A DNA stretch of 64,000 nucleotides from Apoda limacodes (Eukaryota; Arthropoda; Insecta; Lepidoptera; Limacodidae). The stretch covers positions 13,406,001 through 13,470,000 of the forward strand of contig OX291545.1 of assembly GCA_946406115.1 (NCBI GenBank), read 5' to 3'. The position numbers and the translations under genes are program-made. The notes beneath the pieces were generated by a model, which saw nothing but the letters and a program-made list of their open reading frames with translations, was not told the DNA's origin and made no database searches. The number at the start of each line of letters is the position of its first letter. Positions within the stretch are counted from its first letter, which is position 1. Shown here one piece after another: positions 56,591 through 64,000 of the stretch.

Positions 56591-57119
56591 ATCGAAGGCT
56601 GAAAAACGGATTGTTGATTGATGTGCATCTTTACTACATTTACCCAGAATATTTTCGTGTAGGCTGGGATTATATGAAAGCAAAAACTAAAAGAATATAT
56701 ACAAAGAAACTGGTCAAAAGAGAAAATATTGAGTGTATTTGGCATTTTTAAACGTATTGTGAGTATAGTATGACACCAATAAATGCCCAGTTCCATAACA
56801 CAATTTTTTCATTTTTCCATCTTACAAGCTATTAAATTTTGAGTGGTGCTACAGTAAATGAATATTAACTGTGGCACTAGGTACTGTATCAAATCATTAG
56901 TGCTATAGTTAATAAATTTTAACCGTGGTAATACTTGTATTGTTTTGTAGTATAGTGTATTGTAATGGTCAATATACCTATATTAAAATGTAAAATAAAT
57001 TTTAAATAATGAAAAACTGAAGAGGTCAATGTTCAATGTTGCTATTTGCCTAACCACATAGATATTGTTTCAAAGTTTCGAAAACTTTTTTTACATCTAG
57101 GTACTGTAGAACGCTAATT

Positions 57120-57450
57120 TTTTAGTATTCCGTACCCAAATGGTGCCAAAGGAGCCCAATTACGATAACTTCTGTCAAGAGCTCTATCTTTTGAACCGTA
57201 ACAGGAAGATGGAAGGAATTTTCACAGAATATGTGTATTTAGGCGGTTTTCCTAATCATAAATGAGTCATAAAGAAAAGTTTAAGGGGTTCCCCTACAAG
57301 AACCACGTTTTTGTTGTTTTTTATTTTTCGCATAAACAGCAACACATACTAGCTTTAAGTTTACAGTGATTATAGTGTAAATTTCACACTTTAACAACAT
57401 TATTAAAAACCGGTCAGTGTAAGATAAGACCGAAATATTAAAACCTAAAA
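57120..57450 (+). repeat. GGTTCCG-family repeat, diverged
   Basis: TTAGTATTCCGTACCCAAAT, GGTGCCAAAGGAGCCCAATT, TTAAGGGGTTCCCCTACAAG, TTAAAAACCGGTCAGTGTAA. Confidence 0.6.
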
Positions 57451-58700
57451 AAAAACAGTTATTTATGTTCGTAAATTATATGTTGGTAAGTTGGTAAGTT
57501 TGGAACAAAATAGGTATTAATTTATCACCTTAACTTAACTTACATCGAATTCTAACTGGAATCGTAACTAAAAATATAGAGTCTTTCATTTCATTTCGAT
57601 TGAGGTGGGTCTGCCTGTCATACCTAAAGAATTCGTCCCTTTTTTATCTAAAATTATTTTTGTTTTCCACGATACCAATAATCAGGGTTGAAGGAGTTTA
57701 TTCAAAATAATTAGAATCGTTCGTAAATTGATTTGAACATTATTTTATTGTAAAAATTAATAATTTAAATTAAAATCCTGGAACTAAAGATAATTATATA
57801 AAACACATGTGAATTTAATGAAAATAGACTTTATTTATTAATAATTAAGGAGCAATTACATCAGCTTGTTGAGTATGTATGTTATTCACATACAATTTTT
57901 TTTCCAACCTTGCTTTAGAATATGCCAACTAAAATAATTTTTAAACTTTATCTTCTAATAATTATGATTTAAAATTAATTGTTAAAAGGTACGAAACATA
58001 TGATCAATATTCAAATAGCAAAAAGTAGGAGTTATTTTCAATATGACTGTTGTCAAACACCTGTTTGACATTGTACACAGACTATATAGGGATCACATTG
58101 TACTTCTACATGTATTCAAGTGTTGCCATCATCATATTTTACATCAATACTAGCTAGCAAACTACAGAACATTTAAACAAAAAATAAATTATCAATAAAA
58201 TTTAAAAATAAACGTTTTATAAAAATCTCCTTGATTTGATTAAAATAAAGAAAATCATAATTTTTTAACCCTAGTTTGATGAGTATACACGAAATTCAAA
58301 AACAAACATGTCTTACAAATTTTCTATGGAATTTTTTAATAAATCTTTTAATAAAATAAATATTTAACAATTGCAGCTAGGTAGCAAAAAATAAGGTTCT
58401 GTAGTACAAAATGAAAAAATTAATAAAAATTTAAAAATCATGATTATCAACCCTGCCCATAATATAGGTTTTTCCTGGTTCGGGAAAAACCTTTATATAT
58501 AGGTTACCCGAAAATATTTATATTAGTTTATAAGCTTGGGTTAGTAAGTACTGTGCGACATTCGAAAATTGATCCACTAATTAATTAAACTAATAATAAA
58601 AAAAGATTAGCTATATAGAAAGCTATATATCAAATTACGACAATTGTCTGAATTTCACTACCTCAGTTATTGCACGCTCGCTAGTACAATATCTACTTTT
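57451..58700. other. No gene seen; very AT-rich
   Basis: No supported feature. A small palindrome surrounds 58,460-58,510 (AGGTTTTTCCTGGTTCGGGA / AAAACCTTTATATATAGGTT). Confidence 0.4.
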
Positions 58701-58950
58701 TTTTAGGGTTCCGTAGCCAAATGGCAAAAACTGGAACTCTTATGGTTTTGTCATGTCTATCTGTCTGTCCGTATGTCACAGCCACTTTTTTCCGAAACTA
58801 TAAGAACTATACTGTTGAAACTTGGTAAGTAGTTGTATTCTGTGAACCGCATTAAGATTTTCACACAAAAATAAAAAATAAAACAATAAATTTTGGCGGT
58901 TCCCCATACTTAAAACTGAAACTCAAAAATGTTTTTTCATCAAACCTGTA
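58701..58950 (+). repeat. GGTTCCG-family repeat
   Basis: TTTTTTTAGGGTTCCGTAGC, CATGTCTATCTGTCTGTCCG, GGCGGTTCCCCATACTTAAA. Confidence 0.65.
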
Positions 58951-58959
58951 TGGGTTTAT

Positions 58960-59110
58960 GTTAAATCAAAATCAATCAAAATCAAAATCTTTTTATTCAA
59001 ATGGGTTACTAAGAACACTTTCGAATCGTCAAGTAAATTAACTACAACTAGCTTTACAAACTAATTACAATACTGTTTTATTACGTGCGTCCAATAGGTA
59101 ATCTTTGTAA
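58960..59110 (-). mobile_element. LINE family K 3' end, antisense
   Basis: Tandem AATCAAAATC units, then CTTTTTATTCAAATGGGTTA, CACTTTCGAATCGTCAAGTA: the terminal repeats and 3' end seen at 16,062-16,140. Confidence 0.65.
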
Positions 59111-59351
59111 AATCACGAATGAAACATAAAATTATAGTGTATCAACTAATAAATACATGTTTTGTAATGAAACACTAAATAAACAAGATTTACAATGTAA
59201 ATTGTTTGATTTAAAAAAAAAAACAATCAATATTTAGGTAATATTTCAATTGCCTATTGTTTTTCAGATTGCATAGGGGGGCACCATTTGATACGTTAAA
59301 AGTCTTCAATTATTCTGTGACGGGATTTAAAGTAACTCCCGAGAAAAATAT

Positions 59352-59385
59352 ATTCATATAACATATAATATTACACAGCAGACGT

Positions 59386-59433
<48 letters not shown>

Positions 59434-59697
59434 GTTTACATATATATATACTAAGAATACAAAGAAGTTTGCAAGAACAGACCAGCCTCCACAGGCGGCA
59501 CCCGTTCACAAGTATGACACATGAATCAGCCATCGCTTCGCTCAACCATGTTTTATGGATCGTAACGACTCGACGCACATGCCACCACCGCAAAGACTTT
59601 GAGAGAGCATGACACACTCAAGCAACTTCAATAAAACTTCGATTTTACTATATTCATATAGCATATAATATTACACAGCAGACGTACATATACATAT
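59352..59697. repeat. Segment flanked by 40-45 bp direct repeats, with TA microsatellite
   Basis: TATTCATATAACATATAATA, TTACACAGCAGACGTACA at 59,352-59,389 recurs with two changes at 59,651-59,688. Between them are a (TA)n run (59,391-59,430) and the antisense repeat 59,455-59,650. The flanking repeat may be a target duplication of that insert. Confidence 0.6.
59455..59650 (-). repeat. Dispersed repeat, inverted partner of 54,955-55,145
   Basis: GACACATGAATCAGCCATCG, CTTCGCTCAACCATGTTTTA, GAGAGCATGACACACTCAAG, CAACTTCAATAAAACTTCGA. Confidence 0.75.
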
Positions 59698-60026
59698 ATG
59701 GACCATTCTCATTTTTGCATATTTTTTTTGTGCATTTGTGTTTAAAAATGAAGCACTGGTATTAAATTCACGAATCTCTATCTATAATTCATGAAAGTAC
59801 TACAAATTACAATAAAAATAAATTCAAATTTACACAATATAACTATTTAAAAGAAACATAGTTAAGAAAGTAACAAAAATGTCACCTCCATGTCGTGTGC
59901 AAAATCAATTTACGATAAATAAACGGAAAGTAGATAAATCTATGAATAGTCAATTAATTAATTAATATTAGTTTACGATAAAACATAGAATACACTTTAT
60001 AAAAACCACCAAATATTTAAAACACA

Positions 60027-60034
60027 AAGAAAGC
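60027..60034 (+). repeat. Left 8 bp target duplication of the MULE
   Basis: AAGAAAGC, identical to 61,267-61,274. Confidence 0.85.
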
Positions 60035-60150
60035 CGCGCCTTGCCCGTGGTACAGTTGTGATAGTTCGGTTAACCGGACCATCGTTGAAAGTTTATGCTA
60101 TAGTACAGTTGACCGGACAACTGAAAAATTTATATATCCCTGGTACAGTT

Positions 60151-60169
60151 AACTGTACCATAGAATAAA
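60151..60169. repeat. 18 bp perfect palindrome, best unit of the MULE subterminal array
   Basis: GGTACAGTTAACTGTACC is fully self-complementary. Related units lie near 60,053, 60,104, 60,182, 60,222 and, inversely, 61,101, 61,135, 61,183 and 61,221. Confidence 0.85.
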
Positions 60170-60458
60170 TAAATTTTCTCTGGTCCAGTTAACTGTACCA
60201 GGGAATATAATAAGTTTTCTTTAGTCCAGTTGACTGTACCACGGAAAAAGAAAATCTTTTTACACACTGACAACTGGTCTATTACTGGCCGCTATAGAAA
60301 GCATGTGAATATGACAAGTTTTGACGTTTGACATATATATTAAGTATCTGTAATACATATATATTAAGTATCGTATTAATAGGAAATTATTTTTCAAAAA
60401 TAATAATTAATAATTTTTTTTTTAATTTTTTTCAAATACATAGAAACCTTTTGGATAA

Positions 60459-60770
60459 AAAGTAAATTTCGCCGATGTCTTAGTTTCTGGCGAACGGCAT
60501 CGGACAAATAACATAGTAGAGAGCTGGAATTCGAAAATTAATCGTTATTTAAATAAGAATACTGATAATATATTAAGACTCCTAAATGTCTTACAAAAAT
60601 TCGATAAAGAAACACAGATTAGACTTTTGAAAATCAAAGTCAAAAAGACTTCTAAAAAACGCAGTCGTGAATTCGTATTAAGAGATGACACAATACGGCA
60701 CGTTCAATTAGAAATTATAGATGAAGAGATATCATCAGTAGGGCATGCTCTTGAAGAACTGCGTACTTAA
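60459..60770 (+). pseudogene. MULE transposase C-terminal remnant
   Basis: Open for about 103 codons between stops: VNFADVLVSGERHRTNNIVE, SWNSKINRYLNKNTDN, ILRLLNVLQKFDKETQIRLL, a KKTSKKRSREF stretch, and a TAA at 60,768-60,770. The R-T-N-N-x-x-E-x-W motif followed by an I-x-R-x-L-x-x-x-Q segment is the signature of the C-terminal region of FLYWCH-associated MULE transposases. The catalytic DDE part and N-terminus are deleted, so it is not autonomous. No ATG leads the frame. Confidence 0.65.
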
Positions 60771-61266
60771 ATGCACGATTATATTTGCCTTGCATGTGGT
60801 ACCTACCTTTGTAAACTCAATTAAAATTAATTATTTTTTCCTTCAAGCGTCTTATTGTTTTAGTCTTATTTAATTTAATAATTTATGTGTTTTAAGGAAC
60901 ACTATTCTTGTCAACCAAATTATCATAACTGTACGTTTTCATCGCTCTAATTAAAAGAAAATAAAATCACATGGTCAACATATTATTATGTATTGGATCA
61001 TCATCTTTTAAGATCTAAATAATTTTATGGTCATAAACTAAATATGATTTAGGTGTCAATAAGTACGGCGGCTACGGAGAGATAATATTCAAATTTTAAA
61101 TGGTCCGGTCAACTGTACTAAAAAAAATGCAGTGGTACGGTTGTCTAGTCGACTGTATCACAGTTAGTAAAAATTAACGACTGTCCGGTCAACTGTACTA
61201 CCGCATAAAATTTCAACGATGGTCCGGTTAACCGAACTATCACCACTGTACCACGGGCAAGGCGCG

Positions 61267-61274
61267 AAGAAAGC
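61267..61274 (+). repeat. Right 8 bp target duplication of the MULE
   Basis: AAGAAAGC, identical to 60,027-60,034. Confidence 0.85.
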
Positions 61275-61625
61275 AATGGATTCTAAATATTTCATAAGTT
61301 TTGTGCATGGTAGAATTGTCACCTCCATAGATAAACTTATTGAACGCAGCCATAATCCTTTAAACCAGTGAACCACAGTTTCTGAACGAATACAAATAAC
61401 ATACATGGCACCGTCTTGAATTTTTGAGACAGTTTGCTATTTCTCGGATAATCATTTTGGAGTACAGACCTTTATGGTAAGTTTTACGTATTTAAAACTA
61501 TTTATTTAATTAAGGCCTATCTGATATAATAAAATGATGGATCATTATTGCCGTTTTCTAGTTATTTCGTCGTTTTTATTATCAGTATTAATAGGTTATG
61601 AAAAAACGGTATCTTAGCTAAAAAT

Positions 61626-61697
61626 GTCACCTCCATGGGTGTCACCCACGTGGATTCCAGTTATCCACGGAGGTGACTTAATGGCCATGGAGGTGAC
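61626..61697. repeat. Cluster of four GTCACCTCCRTGG-like motifs
   Basis: GTCACCTCCATGG (61,626-61,638) and GTCACCCACGTGG (61,641-61,653) on plus; CCACGGAGGTGAC (61,665-61,677) and CCATGGAGGTGAC (61,685-61,697) on minus: two direct and two inverted copies in 72 bp. Isolated copies: 59,881, 61,318, 63,148 and 63,167. Confidence 0.85.
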
Positions 61698-61779
61698 AAT
61701 ATTATGATCGCTATTCGTAATTTAAAAATATTAATCTGATTAATTACTGATTTATAAATGTTCTTGACCCAAGGTAATT

Positions 61780-62761
61780 ATGGTACCCACCAAAAAAAAT
61801 CTGGAAGAGATCAGGTGCAGGAAAAAAGAATGGGAGAGGCGACGTCTGGAAAAAATAAAGTCTTATCCACAATTATTCAAGCAGGCCAAATATAAAGTAC
61901 ATTTCGGAGCTTCACGCCAGCAGCTGGCATTACATACCGTAGTTGCATATGAGATTAATTAAAAGTCTTTGATTTTCGAAAATCTGAATGGTACCATTCG
62001 GCCCTTGGTCATGGTAAACGAGCACCGAATGGAGTAGGCGGCTATACTAAAAGAACTGCCGACAGACTTGTATCCCAAAGTAAAGATATTACAGATATAC
62101 AGACTTTATTCCAAATGCTTTGTTGCCAGGAATCGAACATAACATACATGTTTGTACAATATAGTGATATTGTACAAATTGACTCTATCGTTGCCAAAAA
62201 TTTGAAACCAATTTAAGGCAAAAGGAATACCTATCAAGTCTCCTGGACAAAAGAGGAAGACAATTCCATATTTTTAAGACGACTTAGCTGTGCAAAATGT
62301 GATAAAGATTGTTCTCATTATGGAATAGGAAAGTATATTTATGTATGCATGGAGTGTCATCGACGAAGAATATCTTCCTGGCTTTAGTCATGACATCCTA
62401 CATGGTGTGCCAAAAAATCCTGTGATAGTAAGTGAAGAACCCAACACATCTGAGAGACCTCAAATAACAGCTGTAACTTCTAACCGAGAATTCATCGAAG
62501 GTAATTAGGCTGTGGTTTTTGTCTGCAAAAACACAAAAATGTTTTACATTGGTCAAATTGTCACCGTACTGGATTCTCTAGTATTTGATCAAGGTTTTAA
62601 GAAAAAAAAAATGTGATAATGAGTACACGGAGTTTATTTGGCCACAAAGTGAAGATATTTCGCAGGTTAATGGTGAAGATATTATAGTTATTTTACCACA
62701 ATCACATTACAACCGAAGAAATGTAAAACACTTCAAATTTAAATTTGTTGAGAAGGATTAA
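61780..62761 (+). pseudogene. Broken transposase-like ORF with GHGK...GVGG..KRTADR motif
   Basis: Frame 1 from the ATG at 61,780 gives 60 residues, basic and charged (CRKKEWERRRLEKIKSYP) ending FGASRQQLALHTVVAYE. Another frame from about 61,955 gives FDFRKSEWYHSALGHGKRAP, NGVGGYTKRTADRLVSQSKD, a stop at 62,212-62,214, then LRRLSCAKCDKDC ... YVCMEC (a four-cysteine, zinc-ribbon-like pattern). A third frame follows (EEYLPGFSHDILHGVPKNP; FYIGQIVTVLDS; stop at 62,509) and the last piece ends EFIWPQSEDISQVNGEDI, VILPQSHY. The layout matches a multicopy 'uncharacterized' family found in many invertebrates and some fish. In those proteins, as I recall, an acidic FSDG-containing segment lies between the LHT and GHGK motifs; it is deleted here. 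At least one internal deletion, two stops and two frameshifts: dead. Confidence 0.6.
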
Positions 62762-63140
62762 GTTTAAATAATTAAAGTATTATGCTATTGTTAATTTTTT
62801 CAAAAATGATTATTTTTGTTACTTACTTATGTCTTTGTTATTTTGTAGTAGTATCGTGGTTTTCTTCTTTATGGTAATATAAAAATCGAGTTATTTAATT
62901 TGGTAACTAAAAAATGTTTTTAAATACTTATAATGTTAACTATATGACCTGATACAACTAAGTAAAAGACTGTTTGCCGACTTATGTTCCTATAAAAGCA
63001 ATTAGTTTGGGTATAATAAATATAATATTAATTAAAAGTAATTATATTCTTAAAAAATACAAAATTATAATGAATACCAAAGTGATTACATTAATAAAGA
63101 TATTAATTTATTAAAAAGTACCGTTTTATTCCATAATAAA
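62762..63140. other. AT-rich sequence downstream of the broken ORF
   Basis: Nothing supported, apart from being inside the presumed element. Confidence 0.4.
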
Positions 63141-63347
63141 TCATTATGTCACTACCGTAGATATGTGTCACTTCCGTGGAGAGGTGTTTCCATTTTTCTT
63201 TTTTTTTGTGAAAACAACAGGAAAAATAGCTAGGCTCATAAGTGCTTCATAATTTAAGATAATATACCTTTCATTTAAGACCACTTTAAATCATATAAAT
63301 AAACACATATTTTTTTATAGAATTTAAGTCCGTTTTTGAGAATGGCC

Positions 63348-63480
63348 TATATATATACACATACATACATACATACATATAGATATTAAAGTTAATATAA
63401 AATACACATACATGCACATATTAATATATACACATACAGACATATAATAATACATATATATAAATATACAAATACATATA
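63348..63480. repeat. CATA/TA-rich low-complexity stretch
   Basis: Interrupted ACATAC and ATATAT repeats. Minus-strand open frame at 63,324-63,545 is a by-product. Confidence 0.8.
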
Positions 63481-63600
63481 AAAATCATTACTTCGGAAAC
63501 AAGCCTAAGGGGAGAAGAAGTGACAAGAAACTCCCGGATGTACACCTGTTACCAATCAGTCATGCAGGAACCAAGCCATCAAGTACACAATATCTATCCA
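63480..63600 (-). repeat. Dispersed repeat, inverted partner of 49,945-50,060
   Basis: TACTTCGGAAACAAGCCTAA, GGGGAGAAGAAGTGACAAGA, AACTCCCGGATGTACACCTG, GGAACCAAGCCATCAAGTAC. Confidence 0.65.
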
Positions 63601-63716
63601 ATTATGTATATCCACATATACACGTACATACTTGTGCGCCACACCCCCACCATACACCATAAAATTGGGGTATCTATGGATAGGTCTTCAAAAATGATAT
63701 TGAGGTTTCTAATATC

Positions 63717-63983
63717 ATTTTTTCTAAACTGAATCGTTTGCGCGAGAGACACTTCCGAAATGGTAAAATGTGTGTAGGGACACGATTTATGACGTATTAA
63801 AAAAAAAACTAATTACTAGATCGCGTTCAAACCAATTTTCTGGTGGAAGTTTGCATGGTAATGTACATCATATATTTTTTTTAGTTTTATCATTCTCTTA
63901 TTTTTGAAGTTACAGGGGGGGGGGGCACACATTTTATCACTTTGGAAGTGTCTCTCGCGCAAACTATTCAGTTCAGAAAAAAA
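63717..63983. mobile_element. MITE of about 267 bp with 58 bp inverted ends
   Basis: The left end 63,717-63,774 (TAAACTGAATCGTTTGCGCG, AGAGACACTTCCGAAATGGT, AAAATGTGTG) and the right end 63,926-63,983 are inverted copies with about six differences. An 11-G run borders the right arm. The core of about 150 bp is AT-rich and noncoding. The flanks are T- and A-rich, so the target duplication is not resolvable. Confidence 0.75.
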
Positions 63984-64000
63984 TATTAAAAACCACAATA

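Larger units (their letters stand above)
55502..56945. mobile_element. Composite bounded by 90-100 bp inverted repeats
   Basis: The left arm 55,502-55,590 (TACTAGTAGTGCCACGGTTA, AAATTCATTTACTGTAGCAC, TAGTAGTGCTACGGTTTAAA) is matched in inverse orientation by 56,845-56,945 (CAAGTATTACCACGGTTAAA when reversed). Each arm itself contains two related copies of a GTGCYACRGTTAAWWTTCAT unit. Between them lie a LINE J fragment and a family A fragment. Either a foldback-type element captured or was invaded by the others, or two solo copies happen to be in opposite orientation. Confidence 0.55.
60035..61266. mobile_element. Complete non-autonomous Mutator-like (MULE) element, 1,232 bp
   Basis: Termini CGCGCCTTGCCCGTGGTACA and the exact inverse at the right end. 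Inverted repeats extend about 90-100 bp with few differences (GTGATAGTTCGGTTAACCGG, ACCATCGTTGAAA, TAGTACAGTTGACCGGACA on both). It is flanked by the 8 bp duplication AAGAAAGC, within the 8-10 bp typical of MULEs. Interior to the ends are arrays of palindrome-like TACAGTTRACYGKACC units, five on the left and four on the right. The centre retains the C-terminal part of a transposase (60,459-60,770). The good ends and perfect duplication suggest a young insertion. Confidence 0.8.
59701..63347 (+). mobile_element. Unclassified DNA-transposon-like element hosting a nested MULE
   Basis: The left end GACCATTCTCA (59,701-59,711) is mirrored by TGAGAATGGCC (63,337-63,347); beyond these 11 bp the ends are only loosely similar (AAATGAAGCACT and TTATGAAGCACTT in each subterminal region). 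The interior holds eight GTCACCTCCRTGG-like motifs, six before and two after a broken ORF (61,780-62,761). Without the nested MULE the element would be about 2.4 kb. The target duplication could not be fixed because both flanks are ATATAT-rich. The family is not one I can name. Confidence 0.5.

Noticed and set aside
63324..63545. 73-codon minus-strand membrane-like peptide
   Set aside because: Hydrophobic character comes from CATA/TA low-complexity DNA.
1..64000. CRISPR arrays, operons, or bacterial-type genes
   Set aside because: Spliced gene structure, SINEs and LINEs show this is animal nuclear DNA; no spacer-repeat array is present.

Overview
The window is AT-rich animal nuclear DNA, almost certainly from a moth or butterfly (Lepidoptera). 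The reasons are a conserved metazoan gene split by small GT-AG introns, and a dense layer of interspersed repeats whose motifs I know from lepidopteran genomes: 3' ends reading GTTTCTTGCCGGATTCTTCT, short repeats ending ATAATATTAGTATGGAT, and repeats beginning TTTTAGGGTTCCGTA and ending CGAGTCCGACTCGCACTTGG. The species cannot be named from sequence alone.

Only one protein-coding gene is well supported. It is ASCC1 (activating signal cointegrator 1 complex subunit 1), plus strand, seven coding exons between 22,485 and 30,443. All splice sites are GT-AG, all phases are consistent, and the product is 370 residues with a KH domain and a 2H phosphoesterase-like domain with two HxT motifs. A second gene may begin at 48.7-49.03 kb, where a GC-rich promoter-like stretch leads to a tiny first coding exon; no further exon was found in the window.

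The rest is mostly transposon debris. From 0.6 to 13 kb there are broken non-LTR retrotransposon pieces, a mariner transposase tail, tRNA-type SINE sequence and a repeat family A present in several orientations. From 13.07 to 14.45 kb there is a foldback element with about 350 bp inverted arms. From 16 to 19.5 kb lie two antisense LINE copies, one with a target duplication of about 29 bp and one with a perfect 106 bp internal inverted repeat. At 21.5 kb, just upstream of ASCC1, is a 586 bp PIF/Harbinger-type element with TAA target duplications.

Downstream of ASCC1 are stacked short repeats, 5S rRNA-derived modules (31.0, 45.0 and 49.6 kb), a hAT-type element (34.06-35.0 kb), a decayed tandem array (40.4-42.1 kb), a pentanucleotide microsatellite (53.7 kb) and a composite bounded by inverted repeats (55.5-56.9 kb).

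The most informative region is 59.7-63.35 kb. An unclassified DNA-transposon-like element there carries the broken remains of a transposase-like ORF with a GHGK...GVGG..KRTADR motif and eight copies of a GTCACCTCCRTGG-like motif around its ORF. A complete non-autonomous Mutator-like (MULE) element of 1,232 bp, with long inverted repeats, an exact 8 bp target duplication and an array of palindromic sites, is inserted into it. A small MITE closes the window.
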